Notes under the pieces: model-generated
Told to the model about the DNA's origin: nothing
Database searches by the model: none
Seen by the model: only the letters and a program-made list of their open reading frames with translations
NCBI GenBank assembly: GCA_016187945.1
Contig: JACPIT010000005.1
Location: 124,001 to 188,000 of the forward strand
DNA from: Opitutia bacterium
Lineage (GTDB): Bacteria > Verrucomicrobiota > Verrucomicrobiia > Opitutales > Opitutaceae
Reading direction: 5' to 3'
Length of the DNA stretch: 64,000 bases
Made by a program: the position numbers and the translations under genes
Shown here: positions 24,699 to 33,546 of the stretch, piece after piece
How the letters are laid out: each line of letters starts with the position of its first letter
Position numbering within the stretch: the first letter of the stretch is position 1

Positions 24699-26603
24699 AT
24701 GAAAATCCTCCACCTCGATGACAACCCCCACGACCAGGAACTCGTCGCCGTCTTGCTGAACGCGGAGTGTCCCGAGTGCGAGATCGTGCCCGCAGCCACG
24801 CGCCCGGAGTTTCTCACCGGGCTCGCGAGCGGCAGGGTCGATGTGGTGCTCTCCGACTACACCATGCCGGGCTTCGACGGCCTCGAGGCGCTCGCGCTCA
24901 CGCACCAGCACGCGCCCGACGTCCCGTTCGTTTTCTTTTCCGGCAGCATCGGCGAGGACCAGGCGATCGCCGCCGTGCGCGCCGGCGCCGCCGACTACGT
25001 GATCAAGGACCGCCATCGCCGCCTGCCCACCGCGCTGCGCCGCGCCGTGCTCGACGCCCGCGAGCGCCGCCGCCTGCGCGAGACGGAAAACTCCCTCCGC
25101 GCCATGCACGAGCGCTACCAGCGCTTCATCGAGACGGCGCGCGACGCCATCTTCTCGCTCTCGTCCAACGGCGTCATCACCACGCTCAACCCCGCCTTCG
25201 AGACCATCACCGGCTGGCCGCGCGGCGAGTGGGTCGGCCAGAGTTTCATCCGCCTCGTCGATCCCCTCGACACCGAACGCGCCAAGCGCCGCTTCGGCGA
25301 CATCCTCGCCGGCGACGATCCCGGCGTGTTCATGCTCCGCCTGCGCACCGCGCGCGGCGCCGCCGACGTCGAGTTCACCCTCAGCCGCGGCCAGACGGCC
25401 GACGGCGCGCTCGAACTCATGGGCATCGGCCGCGACGTCACCGAGACGCGCCGCCTTCAGGAACAGTTCCTCCGCGCCCAGCGGATGGAAAATCTCGGAC
25501 TGCTCGCCGCCGGCATCGCCCACGATTTCAACAATATCCTCACGCCCATGCTCATGGTCTCGCAACTGCTCCGCGAGCAATCGCCGCCCGAGAGCCGCCG
25601 CCTGCTCGACACGCTCGAGCACAGCGCCGCGCGCGGCGCCTCCCTCGTGAAACAGATCCTCTCGTTTGCCCAAGGCGGCGGCGACGAATTGCGCGTCGTG
25701 CAGCTCAAGCACGTGGCGCGCGACATCATCGCGATGGTCGAGGAAACTTTCCCCCGCAACGTCCGCCTCGAGCAAAGCGTGCCCAGCGACCTCTGGCCCG
25801 TCCGCGCCAACGTCACCCAAATCCACCAGGTGCTCCTGAACCTCTGCGTCAACGCCCGCGACGCCATGCCGCACGGCGGCGCGCTCTCCCTGCGCCTCGA
25901 AAATCGCTCGCTCGACGCCGGCACCGCCGCCCGCATCCCCGGCGGCCGCCCCGGCGCATTCCTCCGTCTCGAGATCGGCGACACCGGCAGCGGCATCGCC
26001 CCCGACGTGTTGCCGCACATCTGGGAACCGTTCTTCACCACCAAGGAAGCCGGCCGCGGCACCGGCCTCGGCCTCTCCACCGTGCGCGGCATTCTCGCGC
26101 GCCACGAAGGTTTCTGCGACGTCACCAGCACGCTCGGCCGCGGCACGAAATTCTCCCTCTACCTGCCGGCCGAACCGACCTCCGACACCGACGCGCCCTC
26201 CACCGAATCCACCGCCCTTCCGCGCGCCAACGGCGAACTCGTGCTCGTCGTCGAGGACGAGCCCGAGGTGCGCACGCTCGTGCAGCGCGTGCTCCAGCAA
26301 CAGGGCTACCGCGTCGTCGCCGCCGAGAACGGCGCCGAGGCGCGCCGCTGGCTCGACGATCCGCCGTTCGCGCACGAGCTGCGCGTCATCGTCACCGACA
26401 TGATCATGCCGCGCATCGGCGGCCGGGAACTCGTCGAACATGTCCGCCAACGCCTGCCGCACGTGCGCATCCTCGTGATGAGCGGCTTCAGCAGCGGCGG
26501 GAAAAATCACGAAGCCATCGGCGACGCATTCCTCCTGAAACCGTTCCGCCACGACGCTCTGCTGCGCCAGGTCCACGCCTTGCTCGGCCGCACCACAACG
26601 TAG
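24699..26603 (+). CDS. Hybrid histidine kinase: REC, PAS, HisKA, HATPase, REC
   Basis: 634 residues from ATG 24699, 11 bases after the response regulator. The N-terminal receiver is MKILHLDDNPHDQELV with VLSDYTMPGFDG and a non-standard YVIKDR end. A PAS domain follows (RDAIFSLSSNGVITTLNPAF). The phosphoacceptor GIAHDFNNILTPMLMVS belongs to the NtrB/HisKA-type 'HDFNN' class. ATPase motifs are LNLCVNARDAMP, GDTGSGI and GTGLGLSTVRGI. A C-terminal receiver ends the protein (VLVVEDEPEVRTLVQRVLQQ, VTDMIMPRIGG, FLLKPFR). There are no transmembrane helices, so it is cytoplasmic. It can receive phosphate at both ends, which suggests a phosphorelay with its neighbours. Confidence 0.92.
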   Translation: MKILHLDDNPHDQELVAVLLNAECPECEIVPAATRPEFLTGLASGRVDVVLSDYTMPGFDGLEALALTHQHAPDVPFVFFSGSIGEDQAIAAVRAGAADYVIKDRHRRLPTALRRAVLDARERRRLRETENSLRAMHERYQRFIETARDAIFSLSSNGVITTLNPAFETITGWPRGEWVGQSFIRLVDPLDTERAKRRFGDILAGDDPGVFMLRLRTARGAADVEFTLSRGQTADGALELMGIGRDVTETRRLQEQFLRAQRMENLGLLAAGIAHDFNNILTPMLMVSQLLREQSPPESRRLLDTLEHSAARGASLVKQILSFAQGGGDELRVVQLKHVARDIIAMVEETFPRNVRLEQSVPSDLWPVRANVTQIHQVLLNLCVNARDAMPHGGALSLRLENRSLDAGTAARIPGGRPGAFLRLEIGDTGSGIAPDVLPHIWEPFFTTKEAGRGTGLGLSTVRGILARHEGFCDVTSTLGRGTKFSLYLPAEPTSDTDAPSTESTALPRANGELVLVVEDEPEVRTLVQRVLQQQGYRVVAAENGAEARRWLDDPPFAHELRVIVTDMIMPRIGGRELVEHVRQRLPHVRILVMSGFSSGGKNHEAIGDAFLLKPFRHDALLRQVHALLGRTTT

Positions 26604-26640
26604 CCGCGATCCCATGCCTTCCTGCACCGACGGCACGTTC

Positions 26641-26665
26641 CTCGGCGGCCGCAGACCGCCGCTAC
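26641..26665 (-). repeat. Single REP-like hairpin
   Basis: Read on the minus strand: GTAGCGGCGGTCTGCGGCCG then CCGAG, a GTAG-headed imperfect palindrome. It is the only structure seen in the 120-base gap before the receiver gene. Confidence 0.55.
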
Positions 26666-26723
26666 ACTTCGGTCGTCGTCGCTCTTGCTAAAAACCGCCC
26701 CGCCGCATTGATTTAACGCCCGA

Positions 26724-27092
26724 ATGGCCGACATCCTTATCATCGACGACGACGACATGTTTCGCGACGTGCTCGCCAGTGCGCTTGAACAGTCCGGCCA
26801 TAAAATCCGCCAGGCCACCAACGGCGTGGAAGGCCTCCAGATGTTTCACGCCGCGCCGGCCGAACTCGTCATCACCGACATCGTGATGCCCGAAAAGGAA
26901 GGCCTCGACACGATCCGCGACCTCCGCCGCGATTTTCCGCAAGCGCGCATCATCGCGATGTCCGGCGGCCTCGCGCACGACCCGAAGCTCTACCTGCACA
27001 TGGCGGAAAAATTCGGCGCCACCGCCGTGCTCGCGAAACCCTTCCACCTCGCCGATCTCAGGAAAGTCGTCGACGAAGCGCTGAAGGCGTGA
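26724..27092 (+). CDS. Single-domain response regulator
   Basis: 122 residues, receiver only. Acidic pair in LIIDDDDMF, acceptor Asp in VITDIVMPEKEG, AMSGG, and Lys in VLAKPFHLADL. It is of the CheY-like type found as the terminal output of relays. It follows the hybrid kinase on the same strand but is separated by a hairpin repeat, so it may be partly uncoupled from the operon. Confidence 0.9.
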   Translation: MADILIIDDDDMFRDVLASALEQSGHKIRQATNGVEGLQMFHAAPAELVITDIVMPEKEGLDTIRDLRRDFPQARIIAMSGGLAHDPKLYLHMAEKFGATAVLAKPFHLADLRKVVDEALKA

Positions 27093-27121
27093 CGGCCGGG
27101 TGCCGCGCCCGTTGAGGTCGA

Positions 27122-27287
27122 GAGTTGAAGTTGAAGAGCAATTCGACGGCGCATCGCGCGCAGCCCGGCCTCAGCGACGGAACGGCGATATTTTATCGCC
27201 GCTCGGTGGTCCCGCCGCTCGCGCGTCCGCGAGCGTTGATTGCCCTTCAACCTTCAACTTCAATGGGCGGCGCATTGCGCCGCCTAC
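27122..27287. repeat. Composite intergenic repeat: GTTGAAG heptamers, GGCGATA hairpin, GTAG hairpin
   Basis: GAGTTGAAGTTGAAGAG near 27122 and CCTTCAACCTTCAACTTCAA near 27245 are inverted heptamer-type arrays flanking the gap. Between them AACGGCGATATTTTATCGCC at 27181 is a hairpin also found at 37806-37826 (with TAA in the loop). The right end GGGCGGCGCATTGCGCCGCC then TAC (27265-27287) is a palindrome whose GTAG on the minus strand includes the TAG stop of the adjacent LuxR-type gene. Confidence 0.6.
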
Positions 27288-27496
27288 CCCCGAAACTGCG
27301 CGATGAGCTGCAGCCGGCGTTTCAACCCGAGCTTGCGGTAAACCGCGGTCAGTTGATTGCGGACGGTGAGCTCGGATTTCCGCAGCGCCCGCGCGATCTC
27401 CTTGTTCGTGAGCCCGCGCACTGCCTGCGCGACGACTTCCGCCTCCGCGGGAGTCAGCTTCACCACGCCGCCGCTCTCGTGATGCGAGAAGCGCAT
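27284..27496 (-). CDS. Stand-alone LuxR/GerE DNA-binding domain protein, 70 residues
   Basis: The ATG at 27496 lies 2 bases after the stop of the preceding gene. The protein is almost only a GerE helix-turn-helix: LTPAEAEVVAQAVRGLTNKE, then IARALRKSELTVRNQLTAVY and RKLGLKRRLQLIAQ. There is no receiver or ligand domain. It is the last gene of the TonB receptor/TlpA operon and a diverged tandem copy of its neighbour. Minimal LuxR proteins can repress or activate as dimers; the target is not known. The stop codon TAG is part of a hairpin repeat. Confidence 0.8.
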   Translation of the reverse strand: MRFSHHESGGVVKLTPAEAEVVAQAVRGLTNKEIARALRKSELTVRNQLTAVYRKLGLKRRLQLIAQFRG

Positions 27497-27498
27497 GC

Positions 27499-27750
27499 TC
27501 AGCGCAGCGACGCGATCAGCCGCGCCCGCGTCGGCGCGCCGAGCTTGTGCAGGATCGAGGCGACCTGATTTTTCACCGTCGCCTCCGCCTTGCCGAGCAT
27601 CGCCGCGATTTCCTTGTTGGCGTAGCCCGCGCCGAGCAACTCCAGCACGCGGCACTCGGCCTCGGTGAGCAGCGCGCGCGGCTCCGCCGGGAAAAGCTGC
27701 CGGCGATTCGTCGCCGGCTCGGGCAGCAAACAGTAACGCTCCGCGACCAT
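27499..27750 (-). CDS. Stand-alone LuxR/GerE DNA-binding domain protein, 83 residues
   Basis: ATG 27750 is one base after the TlpA-like gene's stop. A short N-terminal tail (MVAERYCLLPEPATNRRQLF) precedes a GerE domain: LTEAECRVLELLGAGYANKE, then IAAMLGKAEATVKNQVASIL and HKLGAPTRARLIAS. It resembles the C-terminus of the divergent regulator at 31942 (LTPGERDLAQLVCAGLTNKE). The two small proteins and the large one could bind the same sites and compete or form mixed dimers. That is inference. Confidence 0.82.
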   Translation of the reverse strand: MVAERYCLLPEPATNRRQLFPAEPRALLTEAECRVLELLGAGYANKEIAAMLGKAEATVKNQVASILHKLGAPTRARLIASLR

Positions 27751-27751
27751 T

Positions 27752-29002
27752 TCAGAGCCCCAGCAGGCGCTTCACTTCCATTTCGAGCTTTTCGCCGCGT
27801 GCCTCGGTCGCGGCGATCTTGCCGTCCTTATCCAAGAGAAACATCGCCGGGATGGCTTTGATGCCGAATTTCACCGCGTAGTCGTTCTTCCACCACTTGC
27901 CGTCGAAATACTGCGGCCACGGCATCTCGTTTTTCGCCGTGAACTCGAGCATCTTCCTTTTCGCGGTTTCCAACTTTGCCGCGGTCTGCTCGGACGTGTC
28001 GCTCGGACGCGCGTTCGGATTTTCGAGCGTGATGCCGACGACCTCGAAGCCCTTGTCGTGATAGGCGGCGTAAACCTTCTTCACGTTCGGCAGCTCGGCC
28101 ACGCACGGCCCGCACCACGTCGCCCAGAAATCCACGAGCACGACCTTGCCCTTGAGTTTGGCGACGTCGACCTCGCGGCCGTCGGCGGCGGTGAACTTGA
28201 TCGAGCCGATCTCGGCCGCAGCCACCTTTTGTGCGGCGGCGCGCTTTTCGTCCTCGGCCGCGCGAGTCGCCGCGGCCTTTTCGAGCGCAGAGGCGATCAC
28301 GGGATTCTTTTTGAGCCCGGCTTCCACGGCGGCGGCATCGGAGGCGTTGAGGTTGCGGCAGACTCCGCCGGTATACATCACGATGATTTCGGCGACACGC
28401 TCGTCCGGAAATTTCGCGACAAGCCGGTCGATGAGCGGACGAAACTGCGCGACGTCGTATTTCTCGCCCTTCAACCGCGCGACGGTGCCGGCGTCGATCA
28501 ACAGGGCATAAAACGCGCCGTTTCGCTGGCGCGGGTTGGCGTCTTCCGCTTCGACGACGAGTTGGAGCAGGCGGACCTGCTCGCTCCGGTAAGCCAGCAC
28601 CGCCGCCTGGTCCGCGATGAGGTTGCTCCCGTTCGGCTTCTCGGCGAACTCCGGTTTGAAATCCACGATGAACGACGGCCCGGTGTAGCTCGCCTGCACC
28701 CAGCCTTCGTAGCGCCGCGGATCCGACGGATATTTTTCGCCGAAAGCCCGCACGGCGGCGGCGAATTCCTGGAGTTTCTTGTCCTGCCACCGGAAGTATT
28801 CCTTCGACGGAAACTCGACGCCCGCGGGCGGCTCGGCGCGGTAGATCGCCCAGGCCGCGTCGTAGTCGATATCGGCGGGCGATTTCGCCGCCGGAGCGGA
28901 AGCGGTGGACGCAGTGCTCTCGTCGGCCTGCGCCCGCGCCAGCGGCGCGAGCGAGGCACAACCAAGAATGACGACGGCAAGACAGAGGGAACGCAGTTTC
29001 AT
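27752..29002 (-). CDS. TlpA-like thioredoxin-domain lipid/periplasmic protein
   Basis: 416 residues from ATG 29002. Signal peptide MKLRSLCLAVVILGCASLAP could be Sec (cut after ARA) or lipoprotein (LGC-A, cysteine at about 15). The middle 250 residues are helical without a known domain. The C-terminal 150 residues are a TlpA/ResA-type thioredoxin with VVLVDFWATWCGPCVAELPN (redox pair Cys297/Cys300) and the cis-Pro region IKAIPAMFLLDKDGK. It starts 20 bases after the TonB receptor, so one operon is likely. Redox maintenance of an imported ligand or of envelope proteins is plausible. Proteins of this build are common next to TonB receptors in Bacteroidetes and Verrucomicrobia. Confidence 0.85.
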   Translation of the reverse strand: MKLRSLCLAVVILGCASLAPLARAQADESTASTASAPAAKSPADIDYDAAWAIYRAEPPAGVEFPSKEYFRWQDKKLQEFAAAVRAFGEKYPSDPRRYEGWVQASYTGPSFIVDFKPEFAEKPNGSNLIADQAAVLAYRSEQVRLLQLVVEAEDANPRQRNGAFYALLIDAGTVARLKGEKYDVAQFRPLIDRLVAKFPDERVAEIIVMYTGGVCRNLNASDAAAVEAGLKKNPVIASALEKAAATRAAEDEKRAAAQKVAAAEIGSIKFTAADGREVDVAKLKGKVVLVDFWATWCGPCVAELPNVKKVYAAYHDKGFEVVGITLENPNARPSDTSEQTAAKLETAKRKMLEFTAKNEMPWPQYFDGKWWKNDYAVKFGIKAIPAMFLLDKDGKIAATEARGEKLEMEVKRLLGL

Positions 29003-29022
29003 GGGGACCAGTGGCGCGGCGA

Positions 29023-31803
29023 TCAGAGTTTTTTGGTGAACGAGACGATGTAGCGCCGCAGGCGCGGATCCATGACGATGCGGCCGTTGACGACATCGGA
29101 AGTCGACGGCTCGCGGTTGAACACGTTGACGACCGTCGCGCTGAACCGCGTGTCTGCGAGAAGCCGCTGCCACCACGGGCGCCCGGCCTCCTTGAACGCG
29201 CCGGTCTTGCCGAAATCGTAGGAAACCTGCGGGTTCCACTCGATGTAGGGCGGATAGGAGAACGTGAAGTTGTTCAGACCGCTGATGTAGTAACGCGACT
29301 GGTAGTTGGCGACGACGCCCGCGGTCCACGCGCTGCGCGACCAAAAGAGCGAGCCGGTGAGCCGATCGGGTTGGATGCTGGCGGTGGGATTCGCCGCAGG
29401 CGTGGATTTCGTGATCGTTTTGCCGGCTTCCGAATACGCGACCATCACGGAAAACCCGCCGACGCTCGTGCTGCGCTGGTAAGTGAGCTGATAATCCCAG
29501 CCGCGCGTCCGCACCCGCGAGAGATTGATGTTGCTGATATCGAAGCCCGTGATGCGCCCCGCGTAGCCGGCCGGATCGGACGGCGATACCGCCGCGCGCG
29601 TCACGCGTTCCGGGAAGAAATCGATCAGCACCTGCCGGCTCGGGCCGCCGATGCGGTCCTTGTATTCGAGTTCGTAGCGATCGACGGAGAACGAGAGCCC
29701 TTTGAACCACGCGCCGGGCACGTCGACGACGACGCCCCAGTTTTTCGAGACGGACGTTTCGGGCGAGAGGCCCGGGTTGCCGCCGGAGGTCTGCGTGACG
29801 GTGCCGAGCACGAGTTCGCCGCCACGCCGCGTGTCGTGGACGTTGCTCGAGGTCGTCAGCGTCGGTGTCGAAGTGAAGACCGGCGCGAGCAGGTCGTAGA
29901 GCTTGGGCGCCTTGAAGCCGTCCGCGCGCGACGCGCGCACGGTGATCCATTTGGTCGGTTGAAAGAGCGCGTGAAAACCCGGCGAAGTTTGAGCGCCGAT
30001 GTCCGAATAGTCTTCCGCGCGGATCGCGGCACCGACTTCGAGACGATGCACGAGCGGCAAATGCTGCTTGTCCGACAGCAGCGGCACGGAGCCCTCGGCG
30101 AACGCCGCCGTCGTCCGACGGCTGAACGGCTTCGTCAGCACATAGCTGAGCGCCGAGTCGCCGGGCGTGCGGTAGAATTCCACTTTCTCCTCCTGCGACT
30201 CGCCGCCGACGGCGAGCTTCATCGGACCCGCCCAGCCTTCCCAAACCGTGCCGTCAGCCTGCAGCGTGTAGTCGTAGACTTCGCTCGTGTCGTGGTGCGG
30301 GAAGATCGGACGCAGCGCATCGAGCACGCCCGCGGCATTCGGATCCTTCACCGTCGAACTGTCGTAGGCGAGGATCGGGCGCTTGGCGGGATCGGCGTTG
30401 TTGATCGCCGCGCTCGTGCGGCTGAAGTCGAAGCCCGTCGAAATCGGCTCGTCGGCGGCGATGTTGCGCGCGAACGAGCCGCCCAGGTCGTAACGCCAGT
30501 CGCCGGGCAAATCGCCGCGCGCGCCGAGCGAGAGGCCGAGATTTTCCTGCGACGATTTCGTTTCGAGCAACGGGAGGTCGTAGAACACCTTGTTCAGGTT
30601 CACGGCGCTCGAGAACGGATTGCCCGCGTAGCCGGCCGGCAGCGACGCCTGGAAGTTGACGATCGGCGGCGTGCCGACCGTGTCGTTCTCGAATTTGCTC
30701 CAGCGCGCCTCGACGTAGGGTTTCAACCAGCCCGCGAAATCGTAGTCGGCCTTGAACACGACGCTGCGCCGCGTGGCGGGATCGATGAGCATGCTGTAGG
30801 CGGCGGGATCGAACGGAGCGCTCACCGTCGTGGTGTAGGCCGAGTTGGCCACGGTGGTGCCGGTCGAGCCCGCGGGAATGCCGACCTGATTCGTCGTCAA
30901 CCCGGGCAGCGGCGCGCCGCCGAACCCCGGAAACGATCCAGAAGAAAGCGAACCCGGACCGCCCGGCACCTGTTGGAGCAGGAAGCTCGTCGATCCGCCG
31001 TATTCGGGAAACACGCTCTTCGCGCTGAACCAGCGATCGCGCGAGGCGAGACCGTTCTGATGTTCGTAGGAGGCGGAGAGGAACGTCGACAACTTCTCCT
31101 TCCGATAGCCGGCCGTGAGCGAAACCGTCGTCTGACCCACGTCGGATTTGAACGTGTTGTCGTAGGAGACGTTCAGCTCGGCGCCGGTGAAATTTTTCTT
31201 GAGAATGATGTTCACGACGCCGGCGATGCCTTCGGCGCCGTAGATGGCGCCCGCACTTTGCGGGAGCACCTCGATGCGCTCGATCGCGGACATCGGGATG
31301 CCGTCGACGTTGAAATCCTCGCGACCGCCCGCACCGCCCGGCGCTTCCTGACCCGTGCGCGGCACGCGCCGGCCGTCGACGAGGACGAGTGTGGAGTTGC
31401 CGCCGAGGCCGCGGAGGTTGAAGGACGTGCTCACCTGCTGCGCGCGCGAGACGCCGCCGTTAACCAAGTTGTCGTTGAAACCGACCGTGCCGCCCAACTG
31501 CGGGATCGCCCAACGGATGTCCGCCAGCCGCGTGACGCCGCGATGTTCGAGCTCGATGCGATCGAGCGTGAGCACGGGTAGCGCCGTCTGCTCGCCCACG
31601 AGCGTGCGGATGCGCGAGCCGGTCACCTGGAATTCCTCGAGTTGCACGGTGTCGTCCTTCTTGTCGTCGGCCTTCTGCTCGACGACGGGGATTTTCTTCT
31701 GTGGCACCGGTGTTTCGTCGGGCTTCGGCGCGACTTGCGCGAAAGCGAGCGTCGGCAGCCACAGGAGCGCGGCTGCGAGGAGGCGAGTGTTCTTTCGGTT
31801 CAT
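29023..31803 (-). CDS. TonB-dependent outer-membrane receptor
   Basis: 926 residues, complete. Signal peptide MNRKNTRLLAAALLWLPTLAFA, then a short Pro/Lys-rich linker and VQLEEFQVTGSRIRTL, the TonB-box-like motif. The plug domain shows STSFNLRGLGGNSTLVLVDG and ends IEVLPQSAGAIYGAEGIAGV. A 22-strand barrel follows and ends VSFTKKL, with a hydrophobic C-terminal strand but Lys-Leu instead of Phe last. It is the first gene of a four-gene minus-strand operon (receptor, TlpA-like, two small LuxR proteins). Substrate unknown. No glycosidase is near, so it need not be a sugar. Confidence 0.92.
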   Translation of the reverse strand: MNRKNTRLLAAALLWLPTLAFAQVAPKPDETPVPQKKIPVVEQKADDKKDDTVQLEEFQVTGSRIRTLVGEQTALPVLTLDRIELEHRGVTRLADIRWAIPQLGGTVGFNDNLVNGGVSRAQQVSTSFNLRGLGGNSTLVLVDGRRVPRTGQEAPGGAGGREDFNVDGIPMSAIERIEVLPQSAGAIYGAEGIAGVVNIILKKNFTGAELNVSYDNTFKSDVGQTTVSLTAGYRKEKLSTFLSASYEHQNGLASRDRWFSAKSVFPEYGGSTSFLLQQVPGGPGSLSSGSFPGFGGAPLPGLTTNQVGIPAGSTGTTVANSAYTTTVSAPFDPAAYSMLIDPATRRSVVFKADYDFAGWLKPYVEARWSKFENDTVGTPPIVNFQASLPAGYAGNPFSSAVNLNKVFYDLPLLETKSSQENLGLSLGARGDLPGDWRYDLGGSFARNIAADEPISTGFDFSRTSAAINNADPAKRPILAYDSSTVKDPNAAGVLDALRPIFPHHDTSEVYDYTLQADGTVWEGWAGPMKLAVGGESQEEKVEFYRTPGDSALSYVLTKPFSRRTTAAFAEGSVPLLSDKQHLPLVHRLEVGAAIRAEDYSDIGAQTSPGFHALFQPTKWITVRASRADGFKAPKLYDLLAPVFTSTPTLTTSSNVHDTRRGGELVLGTVTQTSGGNPGLSPETSVSKNWGVVVDVPGAWFKGLSFSVDRYELEYKDRIGGPSRQVLIDFFPERVTRAAVSPSDPAGYAGRITGFDISNINLSRVRTRGWDYQLTYQRSTSVGGFSVMVAYSEAGKTITKSTPAANPTASIQPDRLTGSLFWSRSAWTAGVVANYQSRYYISGLNNFTFSYPPYIEWNPQVSYDFGKTGAFKEAGRPWWQRLLADTRFSATVVNVFNREPSTSDVVNGRIVMDPRLRRYIVSFTKKL

Positions 31804-31854
31804 GGTGTGCGAGGGGTGTCGGCACCTTTCAGCCGCCGGCGTGCCCGCACAAAC

Positions 31855-31866
31855 TAACTTAGGTTA
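31855..31866. promoter_or_regulatory. Palindrome TAACTTAGGTTA in divergent promoter region
   Basis: In the 138-base gap between the TonB receptor and the divergent LuxR-type gene, an AT-rich stretch around 31851-31872 contains TAAC-TTAG-GTTA. Its size suits a LuxR-type dimer site. Binding by any of the three LuxR proteins here is a guess. Confidence 0.4.
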
Positions 31867-31941
31867 ATAAACCACGTGCGCTCGTCATAGCGCCGGATTG
31901 GGACTCGCGCGCGCGGCGCGCTTCGTGCTCCGCTCCTCGCG

Positions 31942-33126
31942 GTGAGCCACGCGAAAATTTCTCCCAACCTCGGCCTGCTGCCCGCCGGCGCCGGTCAGGG
32001 GACGCTGCTGAATCTCCATCGCGCGCTCGAATTCGACGAACTCTGGATCGCGCTCCAAGGCCTCTTCGAGGAACTCGTGCCGCACGACACGCTCGTGATG
32101 TCCGTCAACTACCTCGATTGGAAACGCGAGACGTCGACCAAGCGTTTCTCCTCCGGAAAATCGCGCCATCCGCACGACGAGCACGCCAACCAGCTCGTCG
32201 CGCAGGAAGGTCGCGCGTTTTTCCAGCCGTTTCTCGATCTCCACCACGGCATCGGCGCCTATCAGCATTCGCAACTCGTCTCCGACCCGCGCACCATCGA
32301 CCGCACGCCCTACTACCGCCGCTACATGGCGCGCTACGACTGGCGCTACTCGGCGCACCTGCTCTTCTGGCATGGCCGCGGCGTCGAGACGTCGTTCGCG
32401 CTGCGCCGCCGCGCCGAGCAGGGCGATTTCACGCCGCGCGAGATGAACGTGCTGAACGCCGTGCATCCGCACATCAAAGTCGCCTTCGATCGCATGAAAA
32501 TCTTCGAGCAGGAACGCCAGCGCCGGCGCCTCCTCGAGGGTTTCTATCGCGCGAAGCCCGACGCCGTGCTGTTCCTCGACTGGAATCTCGAGCCGATCTA
32601 CGTCTCGCAGGACGCGCTCGCCCTCTGCGCCGTCTGGAATCTCGGCCACGAGCGCGCCCGCAACTACACGCCGCAAGCCGTCTTCGCCATCCCCGAGGAA
32701 ATCCGCGCCGCGTGCGACGACCTCCGCCGCGAGTGGCAGGCGCGCCCGAGCGACTCGCTGCCGGTCGAGGGCAACGCGCCGGCGCGCCACGTCCTCTCGC
32801 GCCAGCCCGGCCACGAAGCGCTGATCGCGCTCCGCCCGGAGAAGAACGGCACACTCACCAAGCCGGTGTTCGTCGCGCGCCTCCGCGTCGGCGAATCCGC
32901 CGAGCCGATTCACGCCCTGCCCGACCCGGCGTCCGACCGCCTGTTGCGCCAGCTCACGCCCGGCGAGCGCGATCTCGCGCAGCTCGTCTGCGCCGGCCTG
33001 ACGAACAAGGAAATCGCCGCCCAGCTCAAGAAGACCGAAGGCAGCGTGAAGGTGCAGCTCAGCGGCGTGTTTCAAAAACTCCGCGTCAACAGCCGCGCGA
33101 AACTCATCATCGCGCTGCGCGGCTGA
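31942..33126 (+). CDS. LuxR-family regulator with N-terminal GAF/PAS-like region
   Basis: 394 residues from GTG 31942. The first 200 residues look like a sensor domain of unknown class (LHRALEFDELWIALQGLFEE, LVMSVNYLDW), followed by a PAS-like part (AKPDAVLFLDWNLEPIYVSQ). The C-terminal GerE domain is LTPGERDLAQLVCAGLTNKE, then IAAQLKKTEGSVKVQLSGVF and QKLRVNSRAKLI. It is divergent from the TonB receptor operon, which carries two tiny proteins with the same DNA-binding domain, so it is likely its main regulator. The ligand is unknown. Confidence 0.82.
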   Translation: MSHAKISPNLGLLPAGAGQGTLLNLHRALEFDELWIALQGLFEELVPHDTLVMSVNYLDWKRETSTKRFSSGKSRHPHDEHANQLVAQEGRAFFQPFLDLHHGIGAYQHSQLVSDPRTIDRTPYYRRYMARYDWRYSAHLLFWHGRGVETSFALRRRAEQGDFTPREMNVLNAVHPHIKVAFDRMKIFEQERQRRRLLEGFYRAKPDAVLFLDWNLEPIYVSQDALALCAVWNLGHERARNYTPQAVFAIPEEIRAACDDLRREWQARPSDSLPVEGNAPARHVLSRQPGHEALIALRPEKNGTLTKPVFVARLRVGESAEPIHALPDPASDRLLRQLTPGERDLAQLVCAGLTNKEIAAQLKKTEGSVKVQLSGVFQKLRVNSRAKLIIALRG

Positions 33127-33226
33127 ACGGTGGCGAGGAGCTTCAGCCCGCGCCGAAAGATTTTCCGCCGTTTCCTCTGTGCTCCTACGGATTGGCTCGG
33201 TGCGCTCTGTGGCCAACGGCGTTTTT

Positions 33227-33357
33227 TAGCCCGGATATTCCACAGCGTAGCGGAAACCGTAAGGTTTTCGCACCTGAGCAGCGGCGAAATTCTCACGAAT
33301 TCCGCTACCACGCTGCGTCGCGTGCTTCGCTCTGCGGGTTAAACATCCGGGTTAGGG
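33227..33357. repeat. Nested repeat: ATATCCGGG motif pair around a GTAG hairpin pair
   Basis: The outer motifs TAGCCCGGATATTCCAC (33227-33243) and AAACATCCGGGTTAG (33342-33356) are inverted to each other. Inside them, 33247-33308 holds GTAGCGGAAACCGTAAGGTT (left) and, inverted, CGAATTCCGCTAC (right), a REP-like pair. The left and right hairpins differ at stem positions in a compensating way. The remaining part of the 420-base gap 33127-33546 holds 9-base periodic TTGCGCC repeats (33386-33412) and no gene. Confidence 0.65.
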
Positions 33358-33546
33358 AAATCCTCGACGCGAATCGCTTCCGGTTTGCGCCTCTTGCGCC
33401 TTTTTGCGGCCACCACCTCCGGAATTGGAGTGCAGCTTCGCCCTCGGTGTCCGCCGCGACTTCGGCGTCGAAAACGTCCGGACCGCACCGTTTGCCTCTC
33501 CGCTGCGGAGTTGCGCGTCGTGGCTCTGACTGCTCCACTCCGCGTC

